Of a stretch of DNA of 64,000 nt, positions 1 through 11,173 are shown piece by piece (within the stretch, counting starts at the first letter, position 1; each line of letters begins with the position of its first letter). Source of the stretch: Elephas maximus indicus (taxonomy: Eukaryota > Chordata > Mammalia > Proboscidea > Elephantidae); NCBI RefSeq assembly GCF_024166365.1, contig NC_064820.1:144356001-144420000 (forward strand), written 5' to 3'. The position numbers and the translations under genes were made by a program. Under the pieces are notes generated by a model, which was not told the DNA's origin, made no database searches, and was given only the letters and a program-made list of their open reading frames with translations.

Positions 1-149
1 GACTCAGACAAATTCATCTTCATTTCGTATCTTCCACAGCCTTTCAAATTAGGTCAAGTCCAAGGCAAACCAAGTGATTTCGTTAGAGGAGGGGGAGGTG
101 GTGGGAAACATGTGGACTAACTCATATCCCATTGCCAACTTCCCAACCC

Positions 150-262
150 AGCAGTTGGAGGACCTTGACATTTACTTAATTTCTCTAAGCCTCAATTGCC
201 TCAACTATAAAATAGGGATAATAGAAGTCACCTTACAGGGCTAGTATAAAATCTAAAGAAGA
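150..262 (+). mobile_element. MIR SINE fragment
   Basis: The segment resembles the central and 3' part of MIR: a run like 'cctcaactataaaataggg' followed by 'ataatagaagtcacctta' fits the MIR block that normally reads as tctgtaaaatgggg and ataatagtacctacct. It is old and diverged, and the tRNA-like head is not recognisable. Confidence 0.55.
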
Positions 263-309
263 GATGTCAAATGTCTGGCTGGTAATGGCAGGTGTGTAGA
301 GACAGTACC

Positions 310-472
310 CAAATCAAATCAAACCCATTGTCATCAAGTCGACTTTGATTCATGATGACCTATGTGTTTTAGAGTAGAACTATGCTTCATAGCGTTTTCA
401 TGAGTGTGTCTTACAGAAGTAGATAGCCAGGTCTTTCTTCCACAGTACTGCTGGGTAGATTTGAAGTGTAGA
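310..472 (-). mobile_element. AfroSINE, long-middle variant, head missing
   Basis: Read on the minus strand, the 3' tail (contains a version of gagtcggaatcgactc) comes first on the plus strand at 325-360. It is followed by the long middle module with the 'agtagat' and 'ccaggtctttcttcc' blocks. The tRNA-derived head is lost near 470. It belongs to the variant whose middle resembles the RTE 5' untranslated region. Confidence 0.75.
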
Positions 473-751
473 TAAGCTTTTAGATGGCTGCTTTAGCTTG
501 GTTTTCCCCAACAAGCAGATCCTGAGATGAGGCTGGATTTATGTAGTTATTTGGGAGATGATTCCAGGAAGCATGACTGAAGTAATGAGCAAAGTGAGAC
601 AGAGAAAGAGAAAGCTGATCATAAGTGACCTGTGGATAAATGGGGCTCAGTCCTAATGGTGTAAGTTTGAGTAACTGTAGAATGCACATCAGAACTTTTC
701 CAGGGAGGATCAAAGAGGCTTTGGTATTTCTCTGCCAACTGTCTTTTCATT
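473..751. other. Unassigned stretch
   Basis: AT-balanced sequence without a recognisable gene. Its general style (purine-rich 'agacagagaaagagaaag' segment) resembles the stretches at 34975-35140 and 47640-47970, so an old unclassified interspersed repeat is possible. I cannot name it. Confidence 0.3.
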
Positions 752-897
752 GGAACCCTGGTAGCATAGTGGTTAAGAGCTACAGCTGCTAACCAAAAGG
801 TCAGCAGTGGAAACCCTATGGGGCAGTTATACGCTGTCCTATAGGGTCATTATAAGTCAGAATTGACTTGACAGCAATGTTTGTTTTTTTTTTTTTC
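752..897 (+). mobile_element. AfroSINE with B-box deletion
   Basis: The head gives a good A box (tagtggttaag) and the following 'ctgctaaccaaaaggtcagcag'. The copy then jumps from 'cagcag' directly to 'tggaaaccctatggggcag', so the B-box module (normally gttcgaatcc plus the ccaccaggcgctcc linker) is missing. The tail 'agtcagaattgacttgacagc' and a T-rich end at 881-897 are present. Confidence 0.9.
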
Positions 898-1431
898 CTC
901 CCCTCATTGGTTGAGAGTTGCCTCCAGGGGCTATAAATCCCTGAGAAAACTCCCAGGTAAAGGAGGAGAATGGTTTTGTTCTTTAGATGAGAAGCCAACA
1001 GTTGGCAAATGTCTATCTATGCTCCTGCAGGTGAATAGGCCAGGGAGTTACTAGGTAAGCCATCAACGGGGTCTGCCACACTGGCCATCTTCATACAGCT
1101 GGAAAACAGATTTGTCATGAGACATTTATATTTAATTTCTCCAGCAGGAAGAGGATATATTTGACTCTTTCCTAATAAAGATCTCAGTGGAATGATTGGG
1201 ACAGTTTTCCCTAGTTCCAGCCTCCAATAACATGGCAGATGAACAGTATAGTAATAGAAAAAAAAAAGAAGCACAAGGAAATTATCAGAGTACCTTTACG
1301 CTATGAAATGTTATGAAGCCATTCAAATCATGCTTTAAAAATTTTAATAGCATGAGAAAATACTAAGTGAAATGCTAATTGTCTTGGGCTAGGTTCTCTA
1401 GAGAAGCAAGATGAATGAAGCTTGTATAAAA

Positions 1432-1597
1432 ACTGCTAAAAAACCCAGTGCCATTGAGTCAATTCCGACTCATAGTAACCCTATAGGACAGAGTAGAACT
1501 GCCCCATAGAGTTTCCAAGGAGTGCCTGGAGGATTTGAACTGCCGACACTTTGGTTAGCAGCCATAGCACTTAACCACTATGCCACCAGGGTTTCCG
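1432..1597 (-). mobile_element. AfroSINE, short type, nested in LTR
   Basis: Complete short-type copy from the tail ('ccattgagtcaattccgact') to the reversed head ('accactatgccaccagggtttcc'). The target-site duplication TGAAGCTTGTA is present at 1415-1425 and 1598-1608, outside the element on both sides. The copy sits inside the LTR at 1380-2299. Confidence 0.93.
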
Positions 1598-1608
1598 TGA
1601 AGCTTGTA

Positions 1609-1628
1609 CATATATATATATATATATC
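1609..1628. repeat. (TA)n microsatellite
   Basis: A run of TA dinucleotides lies between two AfroSINE copies inside the LTR. A GATA run (about 1823-1842) lies just past the second SINE, so the whole segment 1609-1860 is simple-sequence-rich. Confidence 0.9.
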
Positions 1629-1639
1629 TCCAAAATCCA

Positions 1640-1820
1640 AACCAAACCCACTGCCGTTGAGTCGATTTCGATTCATAGCAACACTATAGGACAGAGTAGA
1701 ACTGCCCCACTGGGTTTCCAAGGAGTACCTGGTAGATTTGAACTGCTGATCTTTTGTTCAAACTGCTGACATTTTGGTTAGTAGCCGTAGCTCTTAACCA
1801 CTACGCCACCAGGGTTTTCA
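1640..1820 (-). mobile_element. AfroSINE with a small internal duplication
   Basis: The tail, 'aggacagagtagaactgcc' body and reversed head are all present. In the body, 'gaactgctgatcttttgtt' is followed by a near repeat, 'caaactgctgacattttgg', giving about 20 extra bases compared with other copies. It is nested in the same LTR as the previous SINE. Confidence 0.92.
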
Positions 1821-2535
1821 TATGGATAGATAGATAGATACCTGTATAGATACATATAATATAAAGACAGAGAGTGAGAGATTTATGATTTATCTTCAAG
1901 GAAGTGGCTCACACAGTTGCAGAGGCTGGTAAGTCCCAAGTCTGTGGGTCAGGTGTCGGGCTGGAGGCTTCTCCTGACTCACATAGCTGCAGGGGCTGAT
2001 GAATCCCAAGATCAGCAGGTAAGCTGCTAGCTGAAGTCCCAAGAACAAGAGGTCAGATGATGATGAGACAGATGCAGGATCCAGAGTGAGCAAAAGCTAG
2101 AGACCTTTGCCAAAAAGTCTATATATATTGGATGCAGGCCACACCCCCAAGGAAATTACCTTTCAACTGATTGGCTTCTCATAGCAGATGCCATTGCGGA
2201 GGTGATTACATTATTACATGACTGCCAAACTACATCATAACTGCCAAACCAATGAGAATCACAGCCCAGCCAAGTTGACACAAAACCTTAACCATCACAG
2301 TAATGTTAAGTGAAAAATATCAGGTTACAAAACCATACGATTTCAGTTATGTCAGAAAAGGATTTTTGTATAGAAAAGAAAAACATTAGAAAGAAATGTA
2401 CCAACACAATGAATGGCATTTGTTTCTGGATGATGAGATCATAAATAATTTTTTTTTTATATACTTTTCTTGATTTCCTAAATTTTCTACACTGAACATT
2501 TCTAACTTTATTTTTTCTTAAGTAAGTTATAAACA

Positions 2536-2948
2536 AACACTCCTAAGTTTGTTGGTTTGCACATAAAAGGCTGGCCATTTCAATGGTTCTGTCTTTGCTG
2601 CACAGTTTTCCAGGGCAACTTGGCAATCTGTGTGCCCTCATTTACAGGCTAGGCCATGAGCCTGTTTCTGCATAAAGTTCCAAGGTCAAGAGGGCAATTC
2701 ACAAAATAGTGTCTTTCCAGCCAGACTTCTGCAATGGCTGCAGAGAGACGATGGCTGTTACTTGCTTGGTTCAGAGATAGGCTGAGAGGCAGTGCCTGGC
2801 AAGGGTTACTCCAGTATCCTTTTTTGGGTCAAGCTGAGGAGCACCTCCTGACTCACTTTCATTGCAGTTTCTTGTCCTCAGTTAGTTGCCACACAGGTGG
2901 GTAAAATTCCCAGCCCCACCTGAAAATATGCACGATACTAGCAGTGGT
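2536..2948. other. Unassigned stretch
   Basis: No gene, repeat or simple-sequence tract was recognised in this segment. Confidence 0.4.
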
Positions 2949-3145
2949 AGGAGAGTCCTTGGGTAGTGTGCTCGCTTGACTGCTAACCAAAAGGCTGGAG
3001 GTTTGAGTACCCAGAGGCACCTCGGAAGAAAGGCCTAGTAATCTACTTCCAAAAAATCAGCCATCGAAAACCCTATAGAACACAGTTCTACTCTGACACA
3101 CATGGGGTTGTCATGAATTGGAGTCAGCTTGATGACAACTATCGG
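2949..3145 (+). mobile_element. AfroSINE, long-middle variant
   Basis: The head is degraded ('ccttgggtagtgtgctcgc'). The middle is the long module 'acccagaggcacctcggaag' then 'atctacttccaaaaaatcag', and the tail is 'ggttgtcatgaattggagtc'. The middle resembles the 5' untranslated part of the RTE at 10905-10940. Confidence 0.88.
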
Positions 3146-3240
3146 GAGTGGTATAGTAATACAAATAAGAGTATCCTGAAAGAGCTAACAATTCAAACAG
3201 AAGACAATGTAAACAATTAAAAAATATTAACTATATAAAG

Positions 3241-3394
3241 TGGCATAGTGGTTAAGCGCGACAGCTGTTAACCAAAAGGTCAGCAGTTCGAATCCATCAG
3301 CCGCTCCTTAGAAACTCTATGAGGCAGTTCTACTCTGTCTTCTAGACTCACTATGAGTCAGAATCCACTCTATGGCAATGGGCTTGTTTTTGTT
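3241..3394 (+). mobile_element. AfroSINE, short type
   Basis: Starts at 'tggcatagtggttaagcgc', has a good B box 'agttcgaatcc', the body 'gaggcagttctactctgtc' and the tail 'actatgagtcagaatccac'. The target-site duplication TATATAAAG occurs at 3232-3240 and 3395-3403. The first few bases of the head are missing, consistent with slight 5' truncation at insertion. Confidence 0.94.
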
Positions 3395-3403
3395 TATATA
3401 AAG

Positions 3404-4616
3404 AGAATGTGGTTAAATACCAACATAACGTATGTGTTAGTAGTTGGGGAGGTGGCTGGGGAGGGAGTGCTTTAGGAAAGAGACACTTGGGGCTGGATTA
3501 GTTGAGAAAAGTTTTCTAGTGAAGTTAGTGTTTTGAATAATGGGCCAATCGTAAAATGATGATAGTTCACTTAACTCAGTAAGCATTTTGTATCTTGGGT
3601 CATGTATAGTTCCAAGTATCAAGAATTCTGATCATGGTTCTGCCTGAAATTCCGTGTGTCATCTTTTGGAGTCTGCTTCCTGGCCCATAAAATACCAGTG
3701 CTAACAGCCACCTGCCCTACAGGCGTGCTGTGATGAGTAGCTGGTGGTAAACATCCTGTGTAAACTTGGTGGTGGTGTTACTAAAGGCTTAAAAAGTCAG
3801 ACAATTAAATATAGAGACAGGAACCAGTGGGTTCCTGAGATAAAAACAATAACGACAGAAAGCTCAGAGTATGCTTGAAATGGTGTCTAGTATCAGCAAG
3901 TTGATTCAAGAGTTTCTCTTCCAGGGTTATGCTAGTTACAAGCTGAATTTAGAGAGGTGAAATCAACTGAGAACTATCTCTTCAATACCTTTTGTGTGCT
4001 CAGCACTTGGCTGGATAATACTGGGAGAATTTAAAACATCATTAGCAAGAGTGTTGTTCTGGCAAGTTTGTGGCACACAAGCCCAAATCAGAAACTATAC
4101 ATCCTCAGAAGTGTAGACATGCAGCTGGATTTGTATCTCCGAGTTTACAAAGCCTGCAGGAAGGACCCTAAGATAGGCTCCCTTTTTCCCCTAAAGATCT
4201 GATTCATCACTGAATCTGATTCATCAGACCTTTGAGCAACAAGACCTCTCCTTGCACTTGCTTGTTCTGTTATTGTAAGATAGACTCAGTTGAACTGGGA
4301 AGCTCTTCATCCCACCCAAAAAAAAAATTGGGCCACTGACCCCAATTTGCACAAAGTCCACTTTCTTTATGCAGGACTCTAGCTACAGTATGGCCGTCTT
4401 CTCTTTGCAAACCAGAACGCGTAAAAACCTGCAATGCCAGCACTCCTGCCCTTTTGGACTGGAGCAATCCTGCTGACTAAGGGAACGAGAAGAGGTCAGA
4501 GTTTACTGGATCAATTCCGGACATTAGGAGGATCTGTGTGCCTATTCTTGCACACTAGTACAGCATCCTACACCAGGCTGCATATCCCCTAATAAGATGT
4601 CTTATAATTAACCTGG
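3404..4616. other. Unassigned 1.2-kb stretch
   Basis: No gene or confidently named repeat. A weak MIR-like minus-strand signature may exist around 3980-4060. The part at 4170-4480 contains no feature I can name. Confidence 0.35.
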
Positions 4617-4629
4617 AGTAGAAAACAAA

Positions 4630-4829
4630 ACCCTTTGCCATAGAGTTGATTCTTTGTTATAGCAACCCTATGGAGCAGAGTAGAACTGCCCCTAGAGTTT
4701 CCAAGACTGTAATCTTTACAAGAGCAGATTGCCTGGTCTTTTCTCCTATGGAGCAACTGGTGAATTCGAGCCTCTGATCTTTTGGTTAGCAGCCAAGAGC
4801 TTAACCACTGCATCACCATGGCTTCTCAG
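4630..4829 (-). mobile_element. AfroSINE, third middle variant
   Basis: Tail 'gccatagagttgattctttg' and reversed head 'aaccactgcatcaccatgg' are both present. The middle is the 'gtaatctttacaagagcag' type. A perfect 13-bp target-site duplication, AGTAGAAAACAAA, lies at 4617-4629 and 4830-4842. Confidence 0.94.
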
Positions 4830-4928
4830 AGTAGAAAACAAACAATAAAAGTGTGGCCATAGGAACAAAGCAATAACATTTCCATGCAGTGATATTTGCA
4901 CCACTTTTGCAAATATTGACTCATCAAG

Positions 4929-6016
4929 TATGACTATACAAAGACATTCCACTCTGTGGATCATAACAAATTATGGATAACATTGTGAAGAATGAGAACT
5001 CCAGAACACCTAATTGTGCACATAAGGAACCTGTACATAGACCAAGAGGCAGTTGTTCAAACAGAACAAGAGGATACTGCATGGTTTAAAATAAAGGAAG
5101 GTGTGTGTCAGGGTTGTATCCTTTCACCATAATTATTCAATCTGAATGCTGAGCAAATAATCTGCAAAGCTGGACTATATGAAGAAGAATGAGGCGTCAG
5201 GACTGGAGGAAGACTTATTAACAACCTGCGTTATGCAGATGATGCAACCTTGCTTACTGAAAGCGAAAAGAACTAGAAGCACTTACTGATGAAGATCAAA
5301 GCTCACAACCTTCAGTATGGATTACACCTCAGCATAAAGAAAACAAGCATCCTCACAACTGGACCAATAAGCAGCATCATGATAAATGGGGAAAAGATCA
5401 AAGTTGTCAAGGATTTCATTTTACTTGGATCCACAGTCAATGCCAATGGAAGCAGCAGTAAAAAAATCAAAAGACACGTTGCATTGGGCAAATCTGCTGC
5501 AAAAGACCTCTCTCTTTAAAGTGTTAATAAACAAAGATATCACTTTAAGGCCTAAGGTGTGCCTGACCTAAGCCATGGTATTTTCAATTGCCTCATATGC
5601 ATGTGAAAGTTGGACAATGAATAAGGAAGACCAAAGAAGAATTGATGCCTTTGAATTATGGTAATGGTGAGAATATTGAATATACCACAGACTGCCAGAA
5701 GAATGAACAAATCTGTCTTGGGAGAAGTACAACCAGAGTGCTCTTTGGAGTGAACATGGCAAAACTTCGTCTCACTTACTTCAGACATGTTATCAGGAGG
5801 GACCAGTGCCTGGAGAAGGACATTATGAACGGTAAAGTAGAGGGTCATTAAGAAAGAGGAAGACCCTCAACAAGAGATTGACACAGTGGCTGCAACAATG
5901 GGCTCAAACCTATCAACGATTGTGAGGATGGCACAGGACCAGGCAATATTTTGTTCTGTTGTACATTGGATTGCTATGAGGAGGAACTGACTTGATGGCG
6001 CCTAACAACAACAAGA
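4929..6016 (+). mobile_element. RTE (BovB-like) LINE, 5'-truncated pseudogene
   Basis: This copy begins in the reverse transcriptase region just before the conserved 'tgtggatcataacaaatta' and runs to the tail 'ggcgcctaacaacaacaag'. The catalytic Y-A-D-D is still encoded at 5232-5243, but stop codons and frameshifts break the frame. The longest remaining frames are about 60-76 codons around 5289-5571 and 5642-5851. About two thirds of the element is absent at the 5' end, as usual for reverse-transcribed LINE copies. It cannot encode a working protein. Confidence 0.92.
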
Positions 6017-6722
6017 AATATGAGGCAGAAAAACAAACCTAGTTTGTATTTGGGCCAGTCATGTAAAGCAGTAGGATTCTCCCTGAGGGAGTTTTTTGCT
6101 TGTCATGGAATCAAGTCTAGCAATGAGCACTCATTCATATGCATCCTGTAGTCTTTCATTGCAGTATCTTCTACTCCCCGTCTAAATTCATAAAAGCCTT
6201 TCTCCTTTGGTTCATAGCAGCCTTCTCTCCCAGGAGTTGGAGAAATGAGAAGGCAGGTCAACTATAAGTGATGACATACAGCCTTTTAAAAACAGTCTAT
6301 TTTAATATGGAAATAGAATGTTTGCTTTCCTATTTTTGCCTTCACTAAAAGGATCTAATGTAAAGTTCTCTTCTTGGGAGAGTTTGCTGACCAGGGTCTT
6401 CCTATCTCATGGAAAGACAATATTTGGTTTGTCACTCGTCATACTCTGGGTATAGCAGGCAAAAAAAAAAAAAGCTCATTGTAAAAGGAAAGAAGATAAG
6501 ACAGAGAAAAGTCAAGTCTTGGAGAAGGCTGTTTAATGGAGAGAAGGTTCTTTTTCAAGGCAAAAGGAAAGAGGTCTGTGGGTCTCTGGAAAAGGGAATG
6601 TGCTTTTCATTTGGTTCAGAGTGCCAAGAAAGTGCCAAAGCTCAAAGGAGACAGTTCCATAAGGAGCCTAAGGTGATGGGGACACATGCTGTAGGGTGCT
6701 CAGTCCTGACAACAATTGTAAA
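6017..6722. other. Unassigned stretch
   Basis: Contains a frame of 151 codons (6409-6864) that runs from unassigned sequence across into the adjoining LTR and has no recognisable domain. I do not regard it as a gene. A short A run is present near 6462-6473. Confidence 0.35.
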
Positions 6723-7143
6723 AGTATTAGTTTCCTGGAGCTGCTGTAACAAGGTACCACAAACCAGGTGGCTTAAAATGACAGAAATTTGTTCTCTCAC
6801 AGTTCTGGAGGCTGGAAGTCTGAAATTAGGATGTCAACATTTTGATACCTTCTGGAGACTCTGAGGGAGAATCTGTTCCATGCCTGTTTCCTGGCTTCTG
6901 GAGATGGCCAGAAGTTCTTGGCATTCCTTGGCTTATGGCAGTATAACATCTATCTCTACCTCCATCTTCACGTGGCCATCTTCTCTCTGTGTCTCTTCCC
7001 TGCTTTTTATAAGGATACCAGTCATATTGGTAGGCCCAGCCTACTAATTAACTAGTAACCTATTTCTAAATAAGCTCACAGTCACAGGTATATGGGGTTA
7101 GGTCTTCAACATTATCTTTTGGGGGCACAATTCAACTGTAACA
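6723..7143 (-). mobile_element. MLT1/MST-like MaLR LTR
   Basis: On the plus strand it starts 'gtattagtttcctggagctg' and continues 'aggtggcttaaaatgacag', the reverse of the LTR 3' end including the polyadenylation region. It ends 'gggggcacaattcaactg', the reverse of the LTR start (cf. tgaattgtgtccccc). About 420 bp, close to full length. No internal retroviral sequence flanks it, so it is a solo LTR. Confidence 0.85.
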
Positions 7144-8640
7144 CCTTGTCTCAAGCATGCACAGGGCTCCATTCTCAGAGTCATGTGTGTGTGAGGGGAG
7201 GTACATACCAGCAGGGGTGAGGGAGGTTCCAAATGGAAATTAACATGATTTATAGAAAATAGAGAGATGTGGTTTTTCTTGCACACCTGAATAAAAGAAG
7301 CAGCTCTAAGTATTTTCATCCATGACCCACATCAGAGTGGCCTATACATGTCACTGTGTTACGGAAGTTCTACCAGTACACTCAGAGGCCAATCCAGATT
7401 TTACGGGACTGAAACTAATTTGGGGAGTCTGTAAGAAGAAGAAAACAAATTTATAAACAAAATTCATTAGAAAGCCTTGGAAGAAGCTGTGCAATTGAGG
7501 GAACCTGAAGCTTAAGTTTCATTAGTTTTATGCTTCTCTGCTAGCAATAATACATTTTGTCCTGGTTAAGCTGGTGGAAAAAGAACCCTTGAGAGCTCTT
7601 CTCCCAACATCCATGTGGTTGTCTTTCCTTCTCTTGAGAGTGTTTCACACTCTGTTTTCTCCAGCTTTCCATACCATTCAAACAAGGGGAGGCTCAGAAA
7701 ACTGGCCATTTACTTACACAATTTGTTTGTTTGAGGCCTTACTGTCTCATGGAAGTCACTTAACTCTTGCTCAACCAGGTGTTTGCCTTTAATTAAAAAA
7801 AAAAAAGTCTTTTATTGCAGAATGAAAGGCTTCACTACTTTGGTAGCCTCTCCCTGCCAGGTCCTACCCTTCCCTTCCTGTATGCAACCAGTTTTAAAAG
7901 AACTGTTAGGGGTCAACAAGCAGTCCAAAAGACTGTGGGGCAAGGGACTTCCCATCAACAGTGGACTTACATATCTGATCTGGAAGGAAAGCCTATTTAC
8001 TCTCCGAATGATGAGGAGCAAGGACCAGAAAGCACAGCTCTGAGCCTCTCTCCATCAGAGGCCAGCAAGGTTTCCAAGATACATTGGCTTTCTCACAGCT
8101 GGGTGAATACTCAGTCCACATAAATGGTCGCTATTCTCTGAATCATCACAGTAGAGAGATCAAGAAGGATAACAGAGTCCTTTTTGTGGCCTTTGCCAGA
8201 GGGGGTACTAAGAGTTCAGTTTGACCAAGATGGAGGATTGTTACACTGAAGACATGCAAAGACTGTGCCACATATTCTAAAGAAAACTCCAAGGAAGAGT
8301 GCAAAACATTCTAAGCACTGTGTTTCTGCTACTCATTCAGACATTTGGTATCATTTGAAAAAGGATATCTCATTGTTTTTAAGAGTTCGTTCTCACCTAT
8401 AGTTAAAGAAAAATACTACCTATTGTTTGAAGGCATAGTGCTTTACGTATAAAATATTGTTTTCCTTAGTCAACACTTTCTAATTGGGCGTAATGAATAA
8501 AGAAACAGTAGGCTCTTGCAATAGAAACAGAAGACCGTATATATGTTTTCCACATTTGGGTTTATGGTCTTGCCTACTTTTTGCCTTCTTGGAAAATCCC
8601 AACTCTTTAGAAGATTAAAACTCCAAGAAACAGCCTTGGC
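7144..8640. other. Unassigned 1.5-kb stretch
   Basis: Several short overlapping open frames exist around 7574-8123, on both strands, none with a recognisable domain. They overlap each other in different frames, which argues against coding. No repeat was recognised. Confidence 0.35.
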
Positions 8641-9040
8641 CTAAGGTGAAAAAGCTTTGGACAGGGAGTCAAGAGACCTCTGGTCTAGGTCCCCATGGGC
8701 CAGATTACCTATAAGCAAGGTACATACCGTCCCAATTGTGCCTTCCCACCAATTTGTAGGGGGCAATTTCACCTGTCCCCCACCACAGCAAATATGTGGT
8801 AAAACCCATGTGAATTGTTCACCACAGATTAGCAAGTAAATACAATTAAGCCCCTGCTTACCTTGCTCAATGCAAGCCAGTGCATACCATGCTTTCTGGT
8901 TAATTTGCCCCTGGCCACAAGCCCACCAGTCCAGCAACTTTGCTCATGTCCTTCAAGCTCGCTGCCTTGGTTTACTCAATAGTGCAGTGAGAAGCTGGGC
9001 TGCATCATTCCTCAGGTTCTTCCCAGCTCTAGTGCTTGGT
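8641..9040 (+). mobile_element. Possible old MIR-family fragment, interrupted
   Basis: 'ggacagggagtcaagagacc' near 8657 resembles the MIR/MIR3 region after the B box, and 'gccttggtttactcaatagtg' near 8964 resembles the MIR middle. The roughly 240 bases between them do not fit MIR, so an insertion into a MIR is possible. The call is weak. Confidence 0.25.
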
Positions 9041-10097
9041 TAATGCATTTCCTCTGAAAATCCCAGAAGCCTTCATGTGACCCATAAGGCTAGCAGTCCA
9101 TTTAAGGTAAGCACAGGGGCCTCAGCTGTGCTCTCGTCACCACAGAACAAGTCAAGCCCAGAGAAGGATTTCAGCTAAAGTAATGTGGGAATAGCATGTT
9201 CAGACACAGAGCAACAGAGCTGATACATTTCATAAAACTGACAACGCAGGCTCTGCAATGGGGCTGCTGTCCAGCTTGGGGCTTGACAGGAAAAACTGGC
9301 CTTTGGTCAGAATTCTGGTGTAATGAAAAGGTGTGCTGGAGGGAGATCTAAACCAAGGGCAGTCTAGCTCTGCTGTAACGTTCTGTCTGAGCTTTAGCCA
9401 AGAGCTGATGTGGACACCATTTTTATATATGTGTGAAGTGAGGGTAGCAAGATCAGCCCTGCTTTGCTCAGTGACCTGATAAGGCAAAAACAAATAAGGA
9501 AGTGAAAGGTTTGAAAAATATAAAATGCCACATAGATAGAATTGTGATCAACTTTGAAAGTTGTTTCTGCCCCCATGCAAGGCCTAGGAGGAAGTAGGGG
9601 CTGCAGAATTTCAGCACAATGTTCGATGGGGGTAACAATCTGGGCATGAGGGATGAGGGGAGGGGAGGCCAGGTAAACAAACAGTGAACACGGCTATGGG
9701 CTCCCACACAGAAGTAAACTTCAGGCTGAGGTGTTTGGAAATTTAGGGTCTACTGCAAAAAAAAAATTTTTTTGTGTGTGTGTTAGTACCTTCCCTCTCA
9801 CTTTGGTTCCTACTACCAAAGACCCTCTGTTTACTGATATGGTTTAGCTTTGCTGCTGGAAAATTCTGTTGCAGTTCTTCTTCTGAACAGAAAATGCCTG
9901 GAATTGGAATGACAGGGACTGACATTCTGATGTCCCACCCTTGGACTCACTTGTCTTGTGAGACACATGATGGGCCCTGCACGGAGGCTCATGGCATGCT
10001 GCAGGTGAAGCACACTCCTTAATGACTCCCAGAAGGGGGTTCGGTGGGCTAGTGAGGCAGTGACAATGCTGAGGTAAAACCCAGGCCAAGGAGTAGC
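9041..10097. other. Unassigned stretch
   Basis: No gene or named repeat recognised. There is an A9T6-type run near 9758-9775. The overlapping minus-strand frames (up to 133 codons at 9831-10232) run into the adjacent AfroSINE and are not gene-like. Confidence 0.35.
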
Positions 10098-10303
10098 ATA
10101 ATGATAATCCAAACTAGTTGTCACAGAGTCGACTCCAACTCTTGGCCACCGATGTGCGTCAAAGTAGAGCTGGGTTTTCAATGGCTGATTTTTTGGAAGT
10201 GGATGGGCGAAACTTTCTTCTGATGCTCCCATGGGTGAACTTGATCCTTCAGCCTTTCAGTTAGCTGCCAAGTGCATTAACAGCTTGCACCAACTAGGGA
10301 CTA
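10098..10303 (-). mobile_element. AfroSINE, long-middle variant
   Basis: Tail 'acagagtcgactccaactct', middle 'gctgattttttggaagtgg' and reversed head 'gcttgcaccaactagggac'. The element is diverged but complete in outline. Confidence 0.85.
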
Positions 10304-10311
10304 CAATAACA

Positions 10312-10545
10312 ACAATAATAGTTACTATTTACTGAGCATGTGGCAGATGCTGAACTCAATGTTTTACATACATTTACTCATTTAACCTTCACATCCACCC
10401 TATGGACTTATTATATCATCATTGTGCCGCATTTTAGACACACTAGGAGAGTTATGGAACCTACCCTGCATCACCCACCTTATCCTAATAACAGAATTGA
10501 CTTTGAACCCAGTTTGTTTGACTCTAAATCCTATACTCATTCACT
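10312..10545 (-). mobile_element. MIR SINE
   Basis: The plus strand reads as reversed MIR: 'actatttactgagcatgtgg', 'actcatttaaccttcacatc', 'ttttagacacactaggagag' and 'tgactttgaacccagt'. These correspond in order to the MIR tail, the lower body and the core. Confidence 0.75.
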
Positions 10546-11173
10546 GTATGGTTCTGCTTTTCTTGACTTTACAGATTCTTATCAAGTCAGTACAAAGTTC
10601 TCTGAACTTTAGCTAAATCTGAAAATAGGAATTGAGCCAGCCCTGGGTACTAAAGAGACCAGGGCACCAGAGAGATCCAAAAAGTACCTGATTGCTCCTT
10701 TTATATGGCTGGGATAAAAAAAAAAAATTAAGTAATACAATAAAATACCCCCACGTGTCTGTCAGTTTGTCATACTGTGGGGGCTTGCGTGTTGCTGTGA
10801 TGCTGGAAGCTATGCCACCGGTGTTCAGATACCAGCAGGGTCACCCATGGAGGACAGGTATCAGCTGAGCTTCCAGACTAAGACAGACTAGGAAGAAGGA
10901 CCTGGCAGTTTACTTCTGAAAAGTATTAGCCAGTGAAAACCTTATGACTAGCAGTGGAACGTTATCTGATATAGTGCTGGAAGATGAGCTCCCAGGTTGG
11001 AAGGCACTCAAAAGATGACTGGGGAAGAGCTGCCTCCTCAAAGTAGAGTTGACCCTAATGATGTGGATGGAGTAAAGCTTTTGAGACCTTCATTTGCTGA
11101 TGTGGCATGACTCAAAATGAGAAGAAACAGCTGCAAACATCTATTAGTAATCGGAACCTGGAATGTATGAAGT

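Larger units (their letters stand above)
1380..2299 (-). mobile_element. ERVL/MaLR-type solo LTR carrying two AfroSINEs
   Basis: On the minus strand the element begins TGTGATGGTTAAGG with a 'gtgtcaacttggctgggc' motif typical of ERVL-related LTRs, and ends in ...CCCAAGACA. Two AfroSINEs (1432-1597 and 1640-1820) and TA and GATA microsatellites lie inside, so the original LTR was about 560 bp. Possible imperfect 5-bp target-site copies are CTAAT (1375-1379) and GTAAT (2300-2304). No internal viral genes are present. Confidence 0.65.
1280..2535 (+). mobile_element. L1M-like 3' end, split by an LTR insertion
   Basis: The pieces at about 1290-1379 and 2305-2535 together read like an old mammalian L1 3' region: 'gaagccattcaaatcatg', 'catgagaaaatactaagtg', then after the break 'aagtgaaaaatatcaggtt' and 'ttctggatgatgag'. 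An LTR occupies 1380-2299 between them. Assignment rests on remembered L1M 3' sequence and is only moderately secure. Confidence 0.5.

Noticed and set aside
6409..6864. 151-codon plus-strand frame
   Set aside because: Crosses from unassigned sequence into an MLT1/MST-like LTR and shows no recognisable domain.
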